Assembly (NCBI RefSeq): GCF_004134945.1
Contig: NZ_SBAP01000006.1
Span: forward strand, 1 to 64,000
Direction: 5' to 3'
DNA from: Fusobacterium_C necrophorum_A
GTDB taxonomy: Bacteria; Fusobacteriota; Fusobacteriia; Fusobacteriales; Fusobacteriaceae
DNA: 64,000 bases
Positions 33,497-41,472 of the stretch are shown in pieces; within the stretch, counting starts at the first letter, position 1, and each line of letters opens with the position of its first letter. Position numbers and translations under genes: made by a program. The notes below the pieces were generated by a model. That model was not told the DNA's origin, searched no databases, and saw nothing but the letters and a program-made list of their open reading frames with translations.

Positions 33497-34636
33497 TTAC
33501 AAAACGGAGTATTTTACCTTTCCTTTGACTATTGTCATCTTCACTTCATGTTTTTCATCCAACACTACCAAATCGGCATCCTTTCCGACACGAATCATTC
33601 CCGTATTCAAGCTAAATTCCTTTGCAACGTTTGTACTTGTCAATTTTACTGCATCCATAAGATTATATCCCAACTCCAGTAGATGTCGAAATGCCTTATC
33701 CATTGTCAGCACACTTCCCGCTAAAGCTCCATTACTCGAAAGTCTGGCTTGATTATCGACAACATTGACATCCAATTCTCCCAATTTGTATCTTCCACAA
33801 GGTAACCCGGTTGCAGACATCGAATCCGTGATACAAACAACTTTTTCTACTCCCTTTGTCTTGATAAGAACTCGAACCGCTTCCGGATGCACATGAATTT
33901 TGTCAAAAATGACTTCCGCTGTAATTTCATCGGAATCTAAAACAGCCCCAACTACTCCCGGATCTCTATGGGTGAAACCTTTCATGCCATTGAATGTATG
34001 GGTCGCATGAGAAAGTCCTGCTTCCACAGCCGCCATAACTTGCTCGAAAGAAGCTGCGGAGTGTCCTACCGACACAATAACTCCTTCCTTTACCAAATAT
34101 CGAATAATATCTAAATTATTGGAATTTGGAGACAGAGCAAACAGTTTTACCAAATCTTTTTTGACGGAAAGATACTCCTGAATTTCTTCCATTCCTGCCA
34201 TTTTGATATATTTTTCATTTTGAGCTCCCTTATATTGAACATCAAAATAGGGTCCCTCCATATGAGCACCAAAAATATTAGCTCCTTCCATTTCCTGATT
34301 CTGTACTTCTCCAATACAGGAAAGAACCTTTTTTAACATCTCCTTGCTGCTTGTTAAAGTGGTTGCTAAGAAATTTGTCGTTCCCTTGTTTGCCAAATAC
34401 TTGGAAATCTTTTGCAAGGATTCAATACTTCCGTCCATGGCATCAGCTCCGTCGGCCCCATGAATATGAACATCAATAAATCCCGGAATCAATAATTTTC
34501 CCTCTAAATCCAAAACTTCTTCCTCTTCATTTTTCACTAAGTTTTCTTCTATATCTGAAATATGCCTTCCCTTTATTCGTAAATCTCCTTTAAAAATACG
34601 ATCAAACAGTATCATCGTTGCATTTTTTAAAATCAT
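33497..34636 (-). CDS. nagA: N-acetylglucosamine-6-phosphate deacetylase
   Basis: 379 residues with the first metal motif I-D-V-H-I-H-G-A-D-G, the H-M-E-G-P-Y segment, G-H-S-A-A-S, H-T-F-N-G-M and the catalytic aspartate in I-T-D-S-M. It removes acetate from GlcNAc-6-phosphate during amino-sugar use or wall recycling. No nagB is adjacent. It heads the group running to 30527. Confidence 0.92.
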   Translation of the reverse strand: MILKNATMILFDRIFKGDLRIKGRHISDIEENLVKNEEEEVLDLEGKLLIPGFIDVHIHGADGADAMDGSIESLQKISKYLANKGTTNFLATTLTSSKEMLKKVLSCIGEVQNQEMEGANIFGAHMEGPYFDVQYKGAQNEKYIKMAGMEEIQEYLSVKKDLVKLFALSPNSNNLDIIRYLVKEGVIVSVGHSAASFEQVMAAVEAGLSHATHTFNGMKGFTHRDPGVVGAVLDSDEITAEVIFDKIHVHPEAVRVLIKTKGVEKVVCITDSMSATGLPCGRYKLGELDVNVVDNQARLSSNGALAGSVLTMDKAFRHLLELGYNLMDAVKLTSTNVAKEFSLNTGMIRVGKDADLVVLDEKHEVKMTIVKGKVKYSVL

Positions 34637-34834
34637 AAGCTCTCCTTTCTTTCATTTCCAATTTGAAATTTTATTTCATTTTTAATCTCTCTATATTGAT
34701 ATAATAATACTTTTTGTGAAAAAATTCAAATAATTCTGTCAATTTTGCTTTAATTTTCCACTAATTTTTTCTATTTCTCGGAATTTCTAATAAATTTTCA
34801 TCTTCTATTCATAATTGTACATTTTATTTTCATT
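34637..34834. other. nagA upstream region
   Basis: This AT-rich stretch holds the likely nagA promoter area. A TTGACA is present but no well-spaced -10 box, so I do not fix the promoter. A small palindrome GAAAT-TTT-ATTTC at about 34,660-34,680 could be an operator. No gene is seen. Confidence 0.35.
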
Positions 34835-34874
34835 AAAAAAAATAGGACTTATCTCCTAAGAATAAATCCTATTC
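34835..34874 (-). terminator. Terminator of the AGCS symporter gene
   Basis: AATAGGACTTAT pairs with ATAAATCCTATT (one wobble on the minus strand), followed by eight T on the minus strand. Confidence 0.8.
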
Positions 34875-34968
34875 TTTTTCTATTTATTTTTCTTGATAAT
34901 AATCCATTTTTCGAATTTATTTCTATTCCTTATGTAGAATCAGATTGATAGATAATTCTTCAAAATAT

Positions 34969-36405
34969 TTATTGAACTGCTTTGTTAGTATCCAAACCGG
35001 TCTTTCCAACTTTTTCCCTTTCATTCATCCTATATTTCAAAAGCGACTTCTTTTCCAATTCTCTTTTTTCATATCGCTCGGAAGTCACTTTTACCAAAGA
35101 ACTCATAAGCAAAAGAGCAATCAAGTTGGGAAGAACCATAAAACCATTTAACATATCCGCCATTTCCCAAATAAGCCCGACTTTTTGCATGGAACCGAAT
35201 ACGATCATCAACATAACCAAAATTCGATAGATATTGACGGAATGAGCTTTTTCATGAAATAAATATTTGATATTCGCTTCCCCAAAGAAATACCACCCAA
35301 TGATAGTGGACAGTGCAAAAAAGAATAAAGCGATAGCAATGAAGACACTTCCAAAATATCCCAATTTTATTTGAAAGGCAGCCTGTGTCAATTCAATTCC
35401 TGTCAATCCTTTGTCATGCAGTCCGGAAGTTAAAATAACCATAGCCGTTGCCGTAAGCACCACAAAGGTATCGATGAAGACTGTGACAATTGCCACATCT
35501 CCCTGTTCCACCGGAGTATTTACCTTGGCAATGGCATGAGCATGGGGTGTAGATCCCATTCCCGCCTCATTGGAAAATAATCCTCTGGCAATTCCATACC
35601 TCATAGCTTTTTGTACCGTAATTCCTAATGCTCCCCCCAAAGCGGCTCTTCCTGTAAAAGCCTCTACAAAAATAGATCGAATTGCCGGTAAAATATTGAC
35701 GTAATTCAGGGCAATAATAAGTAAGCAAATAATAATATACATTCCTGCCATTGAAGGAACAACCTTTTCGGTAACGGAAGCAATTCTCTTCGTTCCTCCA
35801 AAGAAAATCAAACCTGCCAGAATTGCTACCACAATTCCTACTATCATAGGAGGAATATGAAAAGCAATTTCAAAGGCGGAAGCAATGGAATTGGCTTGTA
35901 CCGCATTTCCCATAAATCCAAGTGCCAAAATACAGGAAACGGAAAAGAAATACGCCAACAGTCGACTGAAAAAACTATGTTTAAAAATCGCTTGAATGTA
36001 GTAAGCAGGTCCTCCGGTCACGGCTCCGTTTACTTTCGTTTTATAGATTTGCCCCAAGGTAGCTTCTGCATAAATCGTCGCCATTCCGAAAAAAGCACTC
36101 AACCACATCCAAAAGATAGCTCCGGCTCCTCCGGAAGCAATTGCTGTAGCAGCTCCTGCCAAATTTCCGGTTCCTACTTGAGCGGCAACTGCCGTTGCCA
36201 ATGCCTGAAAAGAAGAAATTCCGTTGTGATCCGCATCTTTCCCATGAAAGGAAAAGCCGGAAGTAACTCTTTGAATTCCTTGACGGAATTTACGAATTTG
36301 AATAAATCGCAATTTAAAGGTATAGAAAATTCCCGTTCCCGTCAACAAAAAAATCAAAAGACTTCCCCACAAAACTTCATTCACACGTACAACTATTTGT
36401 TCCAT
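34969..36405 (-). CDS. Sodium:alanine/glycine symporter (AGCS family)
   Basis: About 478 residues with ten or more membrane segments and the AGCS hallmarks Q-V-G-T-G-N-L-A-G-A-A-T-A, A-T-L-G-Q-I-Y, G-G-P-A-Y-Y-I and S-N-E-A-G-M-G-S-T-P-H-A-H. It imports alanine or glycine with sodium. A glycine riboswitch with a terminator precedes it, which points to glycine as cargo. The ATG at 36405 is preferred over the ORF start at 36435, which lies next to the riboswitch terminator; GGAGA stands about 10 nt upstream. Confidence 0.9.
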   Translation of the reverse strand: MEQIVVRVNEVLWGSLLIFLLTGTGIFYTFKLRFIQIRKFRQGIQRVTSGFSFHGKDADHNGISSFQALATAVAAQVGTGNLAGAATAIASGGAGAIFWMWLSAFFGMATIYAEATLGQIYKTKVNGAVTGGPAYYIQAIFKHSFFSRLLAYFFSVSCILALGFMGNAVQANSIASAFEIAFHIPPMIVGIVVAILAGLIFFGGTKRIASVTEKVVPSMAGMYIIICLLIIALNYVNILPAIRSIFVEAFTGRAALGGALGITVQKAMRYGIARGLFSNEAGMGSTPHAHAIAKVNTPVEQGDVAIVTVFIDTFVVLTATAMVILTSGLHDKGLTGIELTQAAFQIKLGYFGSVFIAIALFFFALSTIIGWYFFGEANIKYLFHEKAHSVNIYRILVMLMIVFGSMQKVGLIWEMADMLNGFMVLPNLIALLLMSSLVKVTSERYEKRELEKKSLLKYRMNEREKVGKTGLDTNKAVQ

Positions 36406-36438
36406 TTTTCCCACATCTCCTTTTAAAATTTCCATTGA

Positions 36439-36470
36439 ATAAAAAAAGGAAGTAATCGTTCATTACCTCC
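36439..36470 (-). terminator. Riboswitch-linked terminator
   Basis: GGAGGTAAT pairs with ATTACTTCC around GAACG, followed by seven T on the minus strand, just before the symporter start. The stem lies 3' of the glycine aptamer, so it is the likely expression platform. Confidence 0.8.
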
Positions 36471-36532
36471 TAGAAATTTAAAAGAATTATACAAAATAGG
36501 CAAGCAAAAAAAGCCCCAAAAATATTGCATAA

Positions 36533-36605
36533 TTCCTCTGTCCTTTTACCTGAGAGTTTTTATCTCCTTCGGTGGCAACCGCTCTCTCCTTATATCTTCA
36601 TCCGA
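36533..36605 (-). promoter_or_regulatory. Glycine riboswitch (gcvT-type, single aptamer visible)
   Basis: On the minus strand the conserved blocks appear in order: GGAGAGAGC, CCACCGAAGGAG, ACTCTCAGGTAAAAGGACAGA. These match the glycine aptamer core. Only one aptamer is evident; the following sequence forms a long pairing (GAATTAT with ATAATTC) and then the terminator. It would control read-through into the AGCS symporter gene. Confidence 0.88.
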
Positions 36606-36637
36606 TTTCTTTTATTCAATTTATAATATATTTTAAG

Positions 36638-36665
36638 ATTATACTATCTTTTTCTTTTTTGTCAA
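36638..36665 (-). promoter_or_regulatory. Promoter of the riboswitch-symporter transcript
   Basis: TTGACA (36660-36665), 16 bp, TATAAT (36638-36643). Both boxes are perfect; it directly abuts the end of the acyl-CoA synthetase fusion gene. Confidence 0.75.
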
Positions 36666-36667
36666 GT

Positions 36668-39193
36668 CTATTTTTCTTGAGCTTCTTCCATTCTCTTCAA
36701 TTCTTCCGCAATGACCCTCTTACTTTCCTCTATCATTTCTTCAACCGTTTTTCCTGTTGGAAAAATAGGATCCAAAACTTTTAATCTCATCTTGCTTCCC
36801 CATTTCGGCTTTTGACCGAAAGGCATTGCTTCGAAAGCTCCTTGAACTACCATAGGAATAATGGGAAGATTCAATTCTTTTGCCAACATGGCATAGGTTT
36901 TCTTAAATTCTTGTAATTTTCCGTCTCGAGTTCTTGCCCCTTCCGGAAAAATCATCAATTTTTTATTGGATTTTAAGATTTTTGCCGCCGCCTTTAAAGT
37001 GTTTCTCAAATTTCGATTCACATCAACCAAAACAACATTTCCATGATTACATAGATACTGCTTGAAAGCACCTCTGAAATGTATAATGGTAGCAATGTAA
37101 AACAATTCTCCAATTTGTTTCAAACTCAAAGCCTTATTCATCAATAAAACGTCTAAAAAGCTTTGATGATTGGCAATATAAATGGCAGCTCCCTCTCTTG
37201 CCAATTTCTCTTTGTTTTCTATCTTAATGGAAAACAGCAATCCCAACAATAGGGAAATAAAAATATGTGCTACTTTTCCAACCCAAGAAGAAACAGGCAA
37301 TTTCACATCATCACACTCTTCTAAAATTTTCTTAAAACTGCTATCTTTCGCAACAACTTCCTTTGTTTTACTATGAACCGCTTTGATGAGAGCCAAGGGG
37401 GTTTTCAAATCCACCAATTCTTCTTCCGACAATTTTACTCCGAAGCTGCTTTCCAAAAAGGCAATCAATTCCACCATATCTAAAGAGTCCATACTCAAAT
37501 CAATCTCCAGATGAGAATCCGGATACACCTTTTCTCCCTTGCTGCCTTCCAAATATTCCTGTAATATAGTATATTCTTCCAAATATTCTGCGGGAACTGC
37601 AATGTTGTTTTTCTTCTCCTCCTCATCATTTCTTTGTTGTTCCTGTTTTTTCAATAAATCCGGTAATAAAAATCGACGGATTTTTCCCATTTTTGTTTTC
37701 GGCAACTCCTCTTTTACCACCTTAATATCATGTATTTTTTGATAACTTGGAGCGTTTACATTGTACTTATCGATGATGTCCCATTTTAAAGTTTCGTTGA
37801 CATTGTGGATTCCTCTTGCTTTCATCAACTCAAAATTCGGATAAACTATGGCAACCAATTTTTTTTCGTATTCCATAACGGCAATATCTTGTACAAAATC
37901 CGTCAGCTTGAAAAGTTCCGATTCAATATCGCCCGGATTGATATTTTTTCCATTCGGCAAAACAATCATATCTTTTTTTCGTCCCATGACCAGAAGATGT
38001 TTTTCTTCCATGTGTCCCAAATCACCTGTGTGAAACCATCCTTCTTCATCAATGACCATTTTAGTCGCTTCCGGCTTTTTGTAATAGCCCTGCATAACAT
38101 TTTTTCCACGAACTAAAATTTCTCCATCCTCTAAAAATTTCACTTCCACCTTTGGAATAATTTCTCCGACACTATCCTGTCGTTCTCTTCCGGGAACATT
38201 GAAGGATACGATAGGAGCCGTTTCTGTGAGCCCATATCCCTGTATCATATGAAAGCCTAAGGTTTCAAATAATTCTCCGATTTCCGGATCCAATTTCGCT
38301 CCTCCGGAAACCATGATACGAATATTTCCTCCCAACTCCGTATGCACTTTTTTGAAAATTTTCTTTCGCAGTGCTCTACTCTTTACATGTTTTTGAGCAA
38401 ATTCAAATACTTTGCGAGTGAGAGTCTTCGCTTGAATTTGCCGCAAAATAGATTTTCCAATGACTTCCCACAATCTTGGAACTCCGATAATCACGCTGAT
38501 TTTATATTTTTTTAAAGCTTTCTTCAGTCCTTCTGAAGATAAATCATCCAACAATACCGTTAATACTCCGAAATGTAAAGGCATAACCAAAGTGAAACTC
38601 AAAGGCATGATATGATGATAGGGCAAAACTGCTAACAATCGATCCGGTTCGGTGACCAAATCCACTGCTTTTACTCCTCGGATATTTTCCATGATATTTT
38701 CATAACTTAACATAACTCCCTTTGGATTCCCCGTCGTCCCGGAAGTATAGAGCATCACCGCCGTTCGTGTTTCATCTTCAATTTTTACGGAATATTCTTC
38801 CACAGGAAATTGTTCCGGAATATTGATTTCATCCACATTGATAATCTTGGAAGCCAAACCGCTTTCTTCCACTGCATTTGTGACATTTTCAATATTTTTG
38901 TCCGAAGCGTAGATATATTTCGGTTCCGCATCCTGAATAAAATAGGTCAATTGTTCCACATTGGAGCTAGCATCCACATTGACGGAAATTCCTTTCCTTT
39001 CCCAAATGGAAAATAGAGTCATCATAGATTCCGGACGATTTTCCAAACAAACCATAACTCTATCATCCGCTTCCAATTGCAATAAGGTCGCATAGTATTT
39101 GATTCCTTCTATCATTTCTTTGTAGGAATATTCTCTTTCCTTATAAATAATGGCAGTTTTTCCTCTGTCGTACAAAAATACGGTTCCTTCCAT
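36668..39193 (-). CDS. Fused acyl-CoA/acyl-ACP synthetase, acyl carrier domain and PlsC-type acyltransferase
   Basis: 841 residues in three parts. Residues 1 to about 520 are an AMP-forming synthetase with Y-T-S-G-T-T-G-N-P-K-G (149-159), G-Y-G-L-T-E-T-A-P and G-W-F-H-T-G-D-L-G. Residues about 545-625 form an acyl carrier domain with the phosphopantetheine serine in S-M-D-S-L-D. The rest is a 1-acyl-glycerol-3-phosphate acyltransferase with N-H-Q-S-F-L-D and F-P-E-G-A-R-T-R-D-G. The protein probably activates exogenous or recycled fatty acids, loads its own carrier and acylates a lysophospholipid, like Aas but with a built-in ACP. It follows the response regulator gene by 2 nt. Confidence 0.85.
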   Translation of the reverse strand: MEGTVFLYDRGKTAIIYKEREYSYKEMIEGIKYYATLLQLEADDRVMVCLENRPESMMTLFSIWERKGISVNVDASSNVEQLTYFIQDAEPKYIYASDKNIENVTNAVEESGLASKIINVDEINIPEQFPVEEYSVKIEDETRTAVMLYTSGTTGNPKGVMLSYENIMENIRGVKAVDLVTEPDRLLAVLPYHHIMPLSFTLVMPLHFGVLTVLLDDLSSEGLKKALKKYKISVIIGVPRLWEVIGKSILRQIQAKTLTRKVFEFAQKHVKSRALRKKIFKKVHTELGGNIRIMVSGGAKLDPEIGELFETLGFHMIQGYGLTETAPIVSFNVPGRERQDSVGEIIPKVEVKFLEDGEILVRGKNVMQGYYKKPEATKMVIDEEGWFHTGDLGHMEEKHLLVMGRKKDMIVLPNGKNINPGDIESELFKLTDFVQDIAVMEYEKKLVAIVYPNFELMKARGIHNVNETLKWDIIDKYNVNAPSYQKIHDIKVVKEELPKTKMGKIRRFLLPDLLKKQEQQRNDEEEKKNNIAVPAEYLEEYTILQEYLEGSKGEKVYPDSHLEIDLSMDSLDMVELIAFLESSFGVKLSEEELVDLKTPLALIKAVHSKTKEVVAKDSSFKKILEECDDVKLPVSSWVGKVAHIFISLLLGLLFSIKIENKEKLAREGAAIYIANHQSFLDVLLMNKALSLKQIGELFYIATIIHFRGAFKQYLCNHGNVVLVDVNRNLRNTLKAAAKILKSNKKLMIFPEGARTRDGKLQEFKKTYAMLAKELNLPIIPMVVQGAFEAMPFGQKPKWGSKMRLKVLDPIFPTGKTVEEMIEESKRVIAEELKRMEEAQEK

Positions 39194-39195
39194 TT

Positions 39196-39879
39196 TTATT
39201 CTCCTTTCCTCTCGTCTATGCCGTAACCATAGCCTCGAATTGTCTTAATCCAATGGTATTCTTTGTCCTGTAATTTCTTTCGAATTTGCTTGATATAACT
39301 TTCCACAATATTGCTGGCTCCTTGAAAATCTGTTCCCCAAACTTCCTTTCGAATCATATCTCGATGTAGAGCCAATCCTTGATTTTTTAACAACAAACTC
39401 AAAAGTAAAAATTCTTTTTCCGTAAAGTTTAAATCTTTTCCCTCTCGAAATACTTTTCTCTGGAGTAAATCCACCTCCATATCTGCGTAGACATATCGAT
39501 GTTTTCGGTACTCCGCCTCCGCTTTCACTCGTCTTCCCAAAGCAAAGACTTGTAAAGACACTTCTTCTACACTGTTTGGCAGCAAATAAGCATCCGCTCC
39601 GACTTCAAAAGCTCTTTTTTTCCAAAAAAATCCTGTATCTTCACTTAAAAAAATAAGTCCTATTTTTCGACTGCGTTCTCGAATTTTTTCCGCCAGAAGA
39701 AAAGCGTCTCCTCCTTTTATCCAAGTATCCAATAAAACAATATCGTAGTTTCCCGCATAGAAGAATTGCAAAGCACTTTCATAATTTCCGGCAATATCTA
39801 CAATATTTCCCTGCTCCTTCCAAGCGATTTTCAATTCTTTCGCAAATTCCTGTTTTCTCTGAATTAATAAAATATTCAT
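39196..39879 (-). CDS. OmpR-family response regulator with a degenerate receiver
   Basis: 227 residues: receiver domain (1 to about 120) and winged-helix DNA-binding domain (about 128-225, with L-N-F-T-E-K-E-F-L-L-L and the closing I-K-T-I-R-G-Y-G-Y). The phosphoacceptor aspartate is present (V-L-L-D-T-W). The acidic pair after the first strand is replaced (L-L-I-Q-R-K), and the conserved lysine in the fifth strand region is lost (F-L-S-E-D). No histidine kinase is encoded nearby. Phosphorylation-independent control is likely (inference). It is packed between ttcA-like and acyltransferase-fusion genes. Confidence 0.85.
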   Translation of the reverse strand: MNILLIQRKQEFAKELKIAWKEQGNIVDIAGNYESALQFFYAGNYDIVLLDTWIKGGDAFLLAEKIRERSRKIGLIFLSEDTGFFWKKRAFEVGADAYLLPNSVEEVSLQVFALGRRVKAEAEYRKHRYVYADMEVDLLQRKVFREGKDLNFTEKEFLLLSLLLKNQGLALHRDMIRKEVWGTDFQGASNIVESYIKQIRKKLQDKEYHWIKTIRGYGYGIDERKGE

Positions 39880-39888
39880 AATCCTCTC

Positions 39889-40635
39889 CTACAACAAGCC
39901 CTCAATACTACTGAAAACAGTACTTCTCACATTGGGATTGTCCCTTGCCATTTCCTGAATTAAATGTTTCATTTTTAATCTTCTCGATTGTTCGCTCACT
40001 TCATAGGGACAGTCCGATTTTGTCACGGGCAATGCCAAACGATTGACATAACGAATAATATTCTTCTCTTCGACAAAGGCAAGGGGACGAATTACCTGAA
40101 CCCCATATTCTTCAGCATAGTATGAGGGCTTCATCATATGTAAATTTCCCTGATAGAATACATTCATTAAAAAAGTTTCAATAATGTCATCCTTATGATG
40201 TCCCAAAGCCAATTTATTAATCTGTCTTTCCTGTAAGATTCGATATAAAATACCACGTCGAATTCTTCCACACAGAAAGCAGGGATTCTTCACGGGATTT
40301 TCATCATGGAATAAAATTTCTTCTAAATTGGTATGTTCCACGAATAAATTCAGTCCCAGCATTTCACAATAGTCTTTTATTTTTTGATACGAGGATTGAT
40401 CTGTATTGGGATGAATATGAATGGGAAGTATTTCAAAAGAAAGCCGTGCAATTTTTTGAACTCGAATTAAGGCATTTAAAGTAGTCAAACTATCCTTTCC
40501 TCCCGAAATACCGACAGCAATCCGATCTCCTTCTTCTATCATATTGTATTTGTGCATGGCTCTTCCGATAGGGCTCCAAAGTTGTTTGCTGAATTTTTTT
40601 CCCTCAATAAAATGTAAAATTTCTCTATCTGTCAT
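39889..40635 (-). CDS. TtcA-family tRNA-thiolation PP-loop ATPase (copy 1)
   Basis: 248 residues. The ATP pyrophosphatase loop is G-I-S-G-G-K-D-S-L. Iron-sulfur ligands are C-F-L-C (N-P-C-F-L-C-G-R-I-R-R-G) and a third cysteine in S-D-C-P-Y-E, as in TtcA enzymes that thiolate cytidine 32 of tRNA. It overlaps the second copy by 11 nt. The two copies are diverged, so they may act on different tRNAs or as a pair. Confidence 0.8.
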   Translation of the reverse strand: MTDREILHFIEGKKFSKQLWSPIGRAMHKYNMIEEGDRIAVGISGGKDSLTTLNALIRVQKIARLSFEILPIHIHPNTDQSSYQKIKDYCEMLGLNLFVEHTNLEEILFHDENPVKNPCFLCGRIRRGILYRILQERQINKLALGHHKDDIIETFLMNVFYQGNLHMMKPSYYAEEYGVQVIRPLAFVEEKNIIRYVNRLALPVTKSDCPYEVSEQSRRLKMKHLIQEMARDNPNVRSTVFSSIEGLL

Positions 40636-41413
40636 GTTTATTCCCTCGCGTATAGCCTAAAACATAATCTAAATTGATATTCTTCATAGCGGAAAAAATA
40701 CTTTGTTTTATGTTAGGATTGCTCTTTTCCAATGTTTCCAATAATAATTTGATTTCTTTTCTTTTAGAATCGGTTTTATCCGATTCTACAGGACAACCAC
40801 AACTCATTGCCTCAATTTCATTATGTTTCATAAAAGATTTGATATCCTGTTCTTTGACATAGACAAGAGGACGTATAATTTGTAATTTTCCACTTGTGGA
40901 AGATACTTTAGGCAACATGGTTTTCACAGTACTTGCATAGAATAAATTGATGAGAGTCGTTTCAATCACATCATCAAAATGGTGACCCAATGCCAATTTA
41001 TTGCAACCCAATTCCTCCACTTTTTTATACAGCACTCCTCTTCTCATTTTAGCACACAAAAAGCAAGGACTTTCGGGATCCTGCTCAAAGGCGACCTGCC
41101 AAACATTTGCATCAAAGAGTTCACAATTGATTCCCAATTCTTTTAAATTTTGTTGAAATTTATCCATGTCCATTGCTTCGAATCCGGGATTCATAGAAAT
41201 AAAATGAACTTCAAAATGCTTGCTTCTATCCTTTTTCAATTCCTGAAACAATTTGCAAAGAAGTAGACTGTCTTTTCCTCCGGACACTCCCACTGCAATT
41301 TTATCTCCATCTTCCACCAGCTTAAAATCCTGAACTGCCTTGATAAATTTTTTCCAAATCTTTTTTCGATAGCCGCCACGAATACTTTCTTCAATTTCCA
41401 ATCTTTCTCTCAT
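40625..41413 (-). CDS. TtcA-family tRNA-thiolation PP-loop ATPase (copy 2)
   Basis: 262 residues with G-V-S-G-G-K-D-S-L, S-P-C-F-L-C-A-K-M-R-R-G and a third-cysteine region S-C-G-C-P-V-E. The same fold and cluster ligands as its neighbour are kept, yet the flanking sequence differs well beyond recent duplication. It shares the extended -10 promoter at 41448. One of the two is presumably the canonical 2-thiocytidine synthetase; which one is not clear. Confidence 0.8.
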   Translation of the reverse strand: MRERLEIEESIRGGYRKKIWKKFIKAVQDFKLVEDGDKIAVGVSGGKDSLLLCKLFQELKKDRSKHFEVHFISMNPGFEAMDMDKFQQNLKELGINCELFDANVWQVAFEQDPESPCFLCAKMRRGVLYKKVEELGCNKLALGHHFDDVIETTLINLFYASTVKTMLPKVSSTSGKLQIIRPLVYVKEQDIKSFMKHNEIEAMSCGCPVESDKTDSKRKEIKLLLETLEKSNPNIKQSIFSAMKNINLDYVLGYTRGNKHDR

Positions 41414-41447
41414 CTTTTTTCCTTTTCTATTTTTTCTTCCTTAGTTA

Positions 41448-41456
41448 TTATAGCAC
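41448..41456 (-). promoter_or_regulatory. Extended -10 promoter of the ttcA-like pair
   Basis: TGCTATAAT with TATAAT at 41448-41453 and a TG one base upstream; no good -35 box. It lies 35 nt before the second TtcA-like start codon. Confidence 0.45.
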
Positions 41457-41472
41457 ACTTACGCTCTATTTT

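Noticed and set aside
40625..41413. TilS (tRNA-Ile lysidine synthetase)
   Set aside because: The C-x-x-C plus third cysteine and the R-R-G segment point to TtcA rather than TilS.
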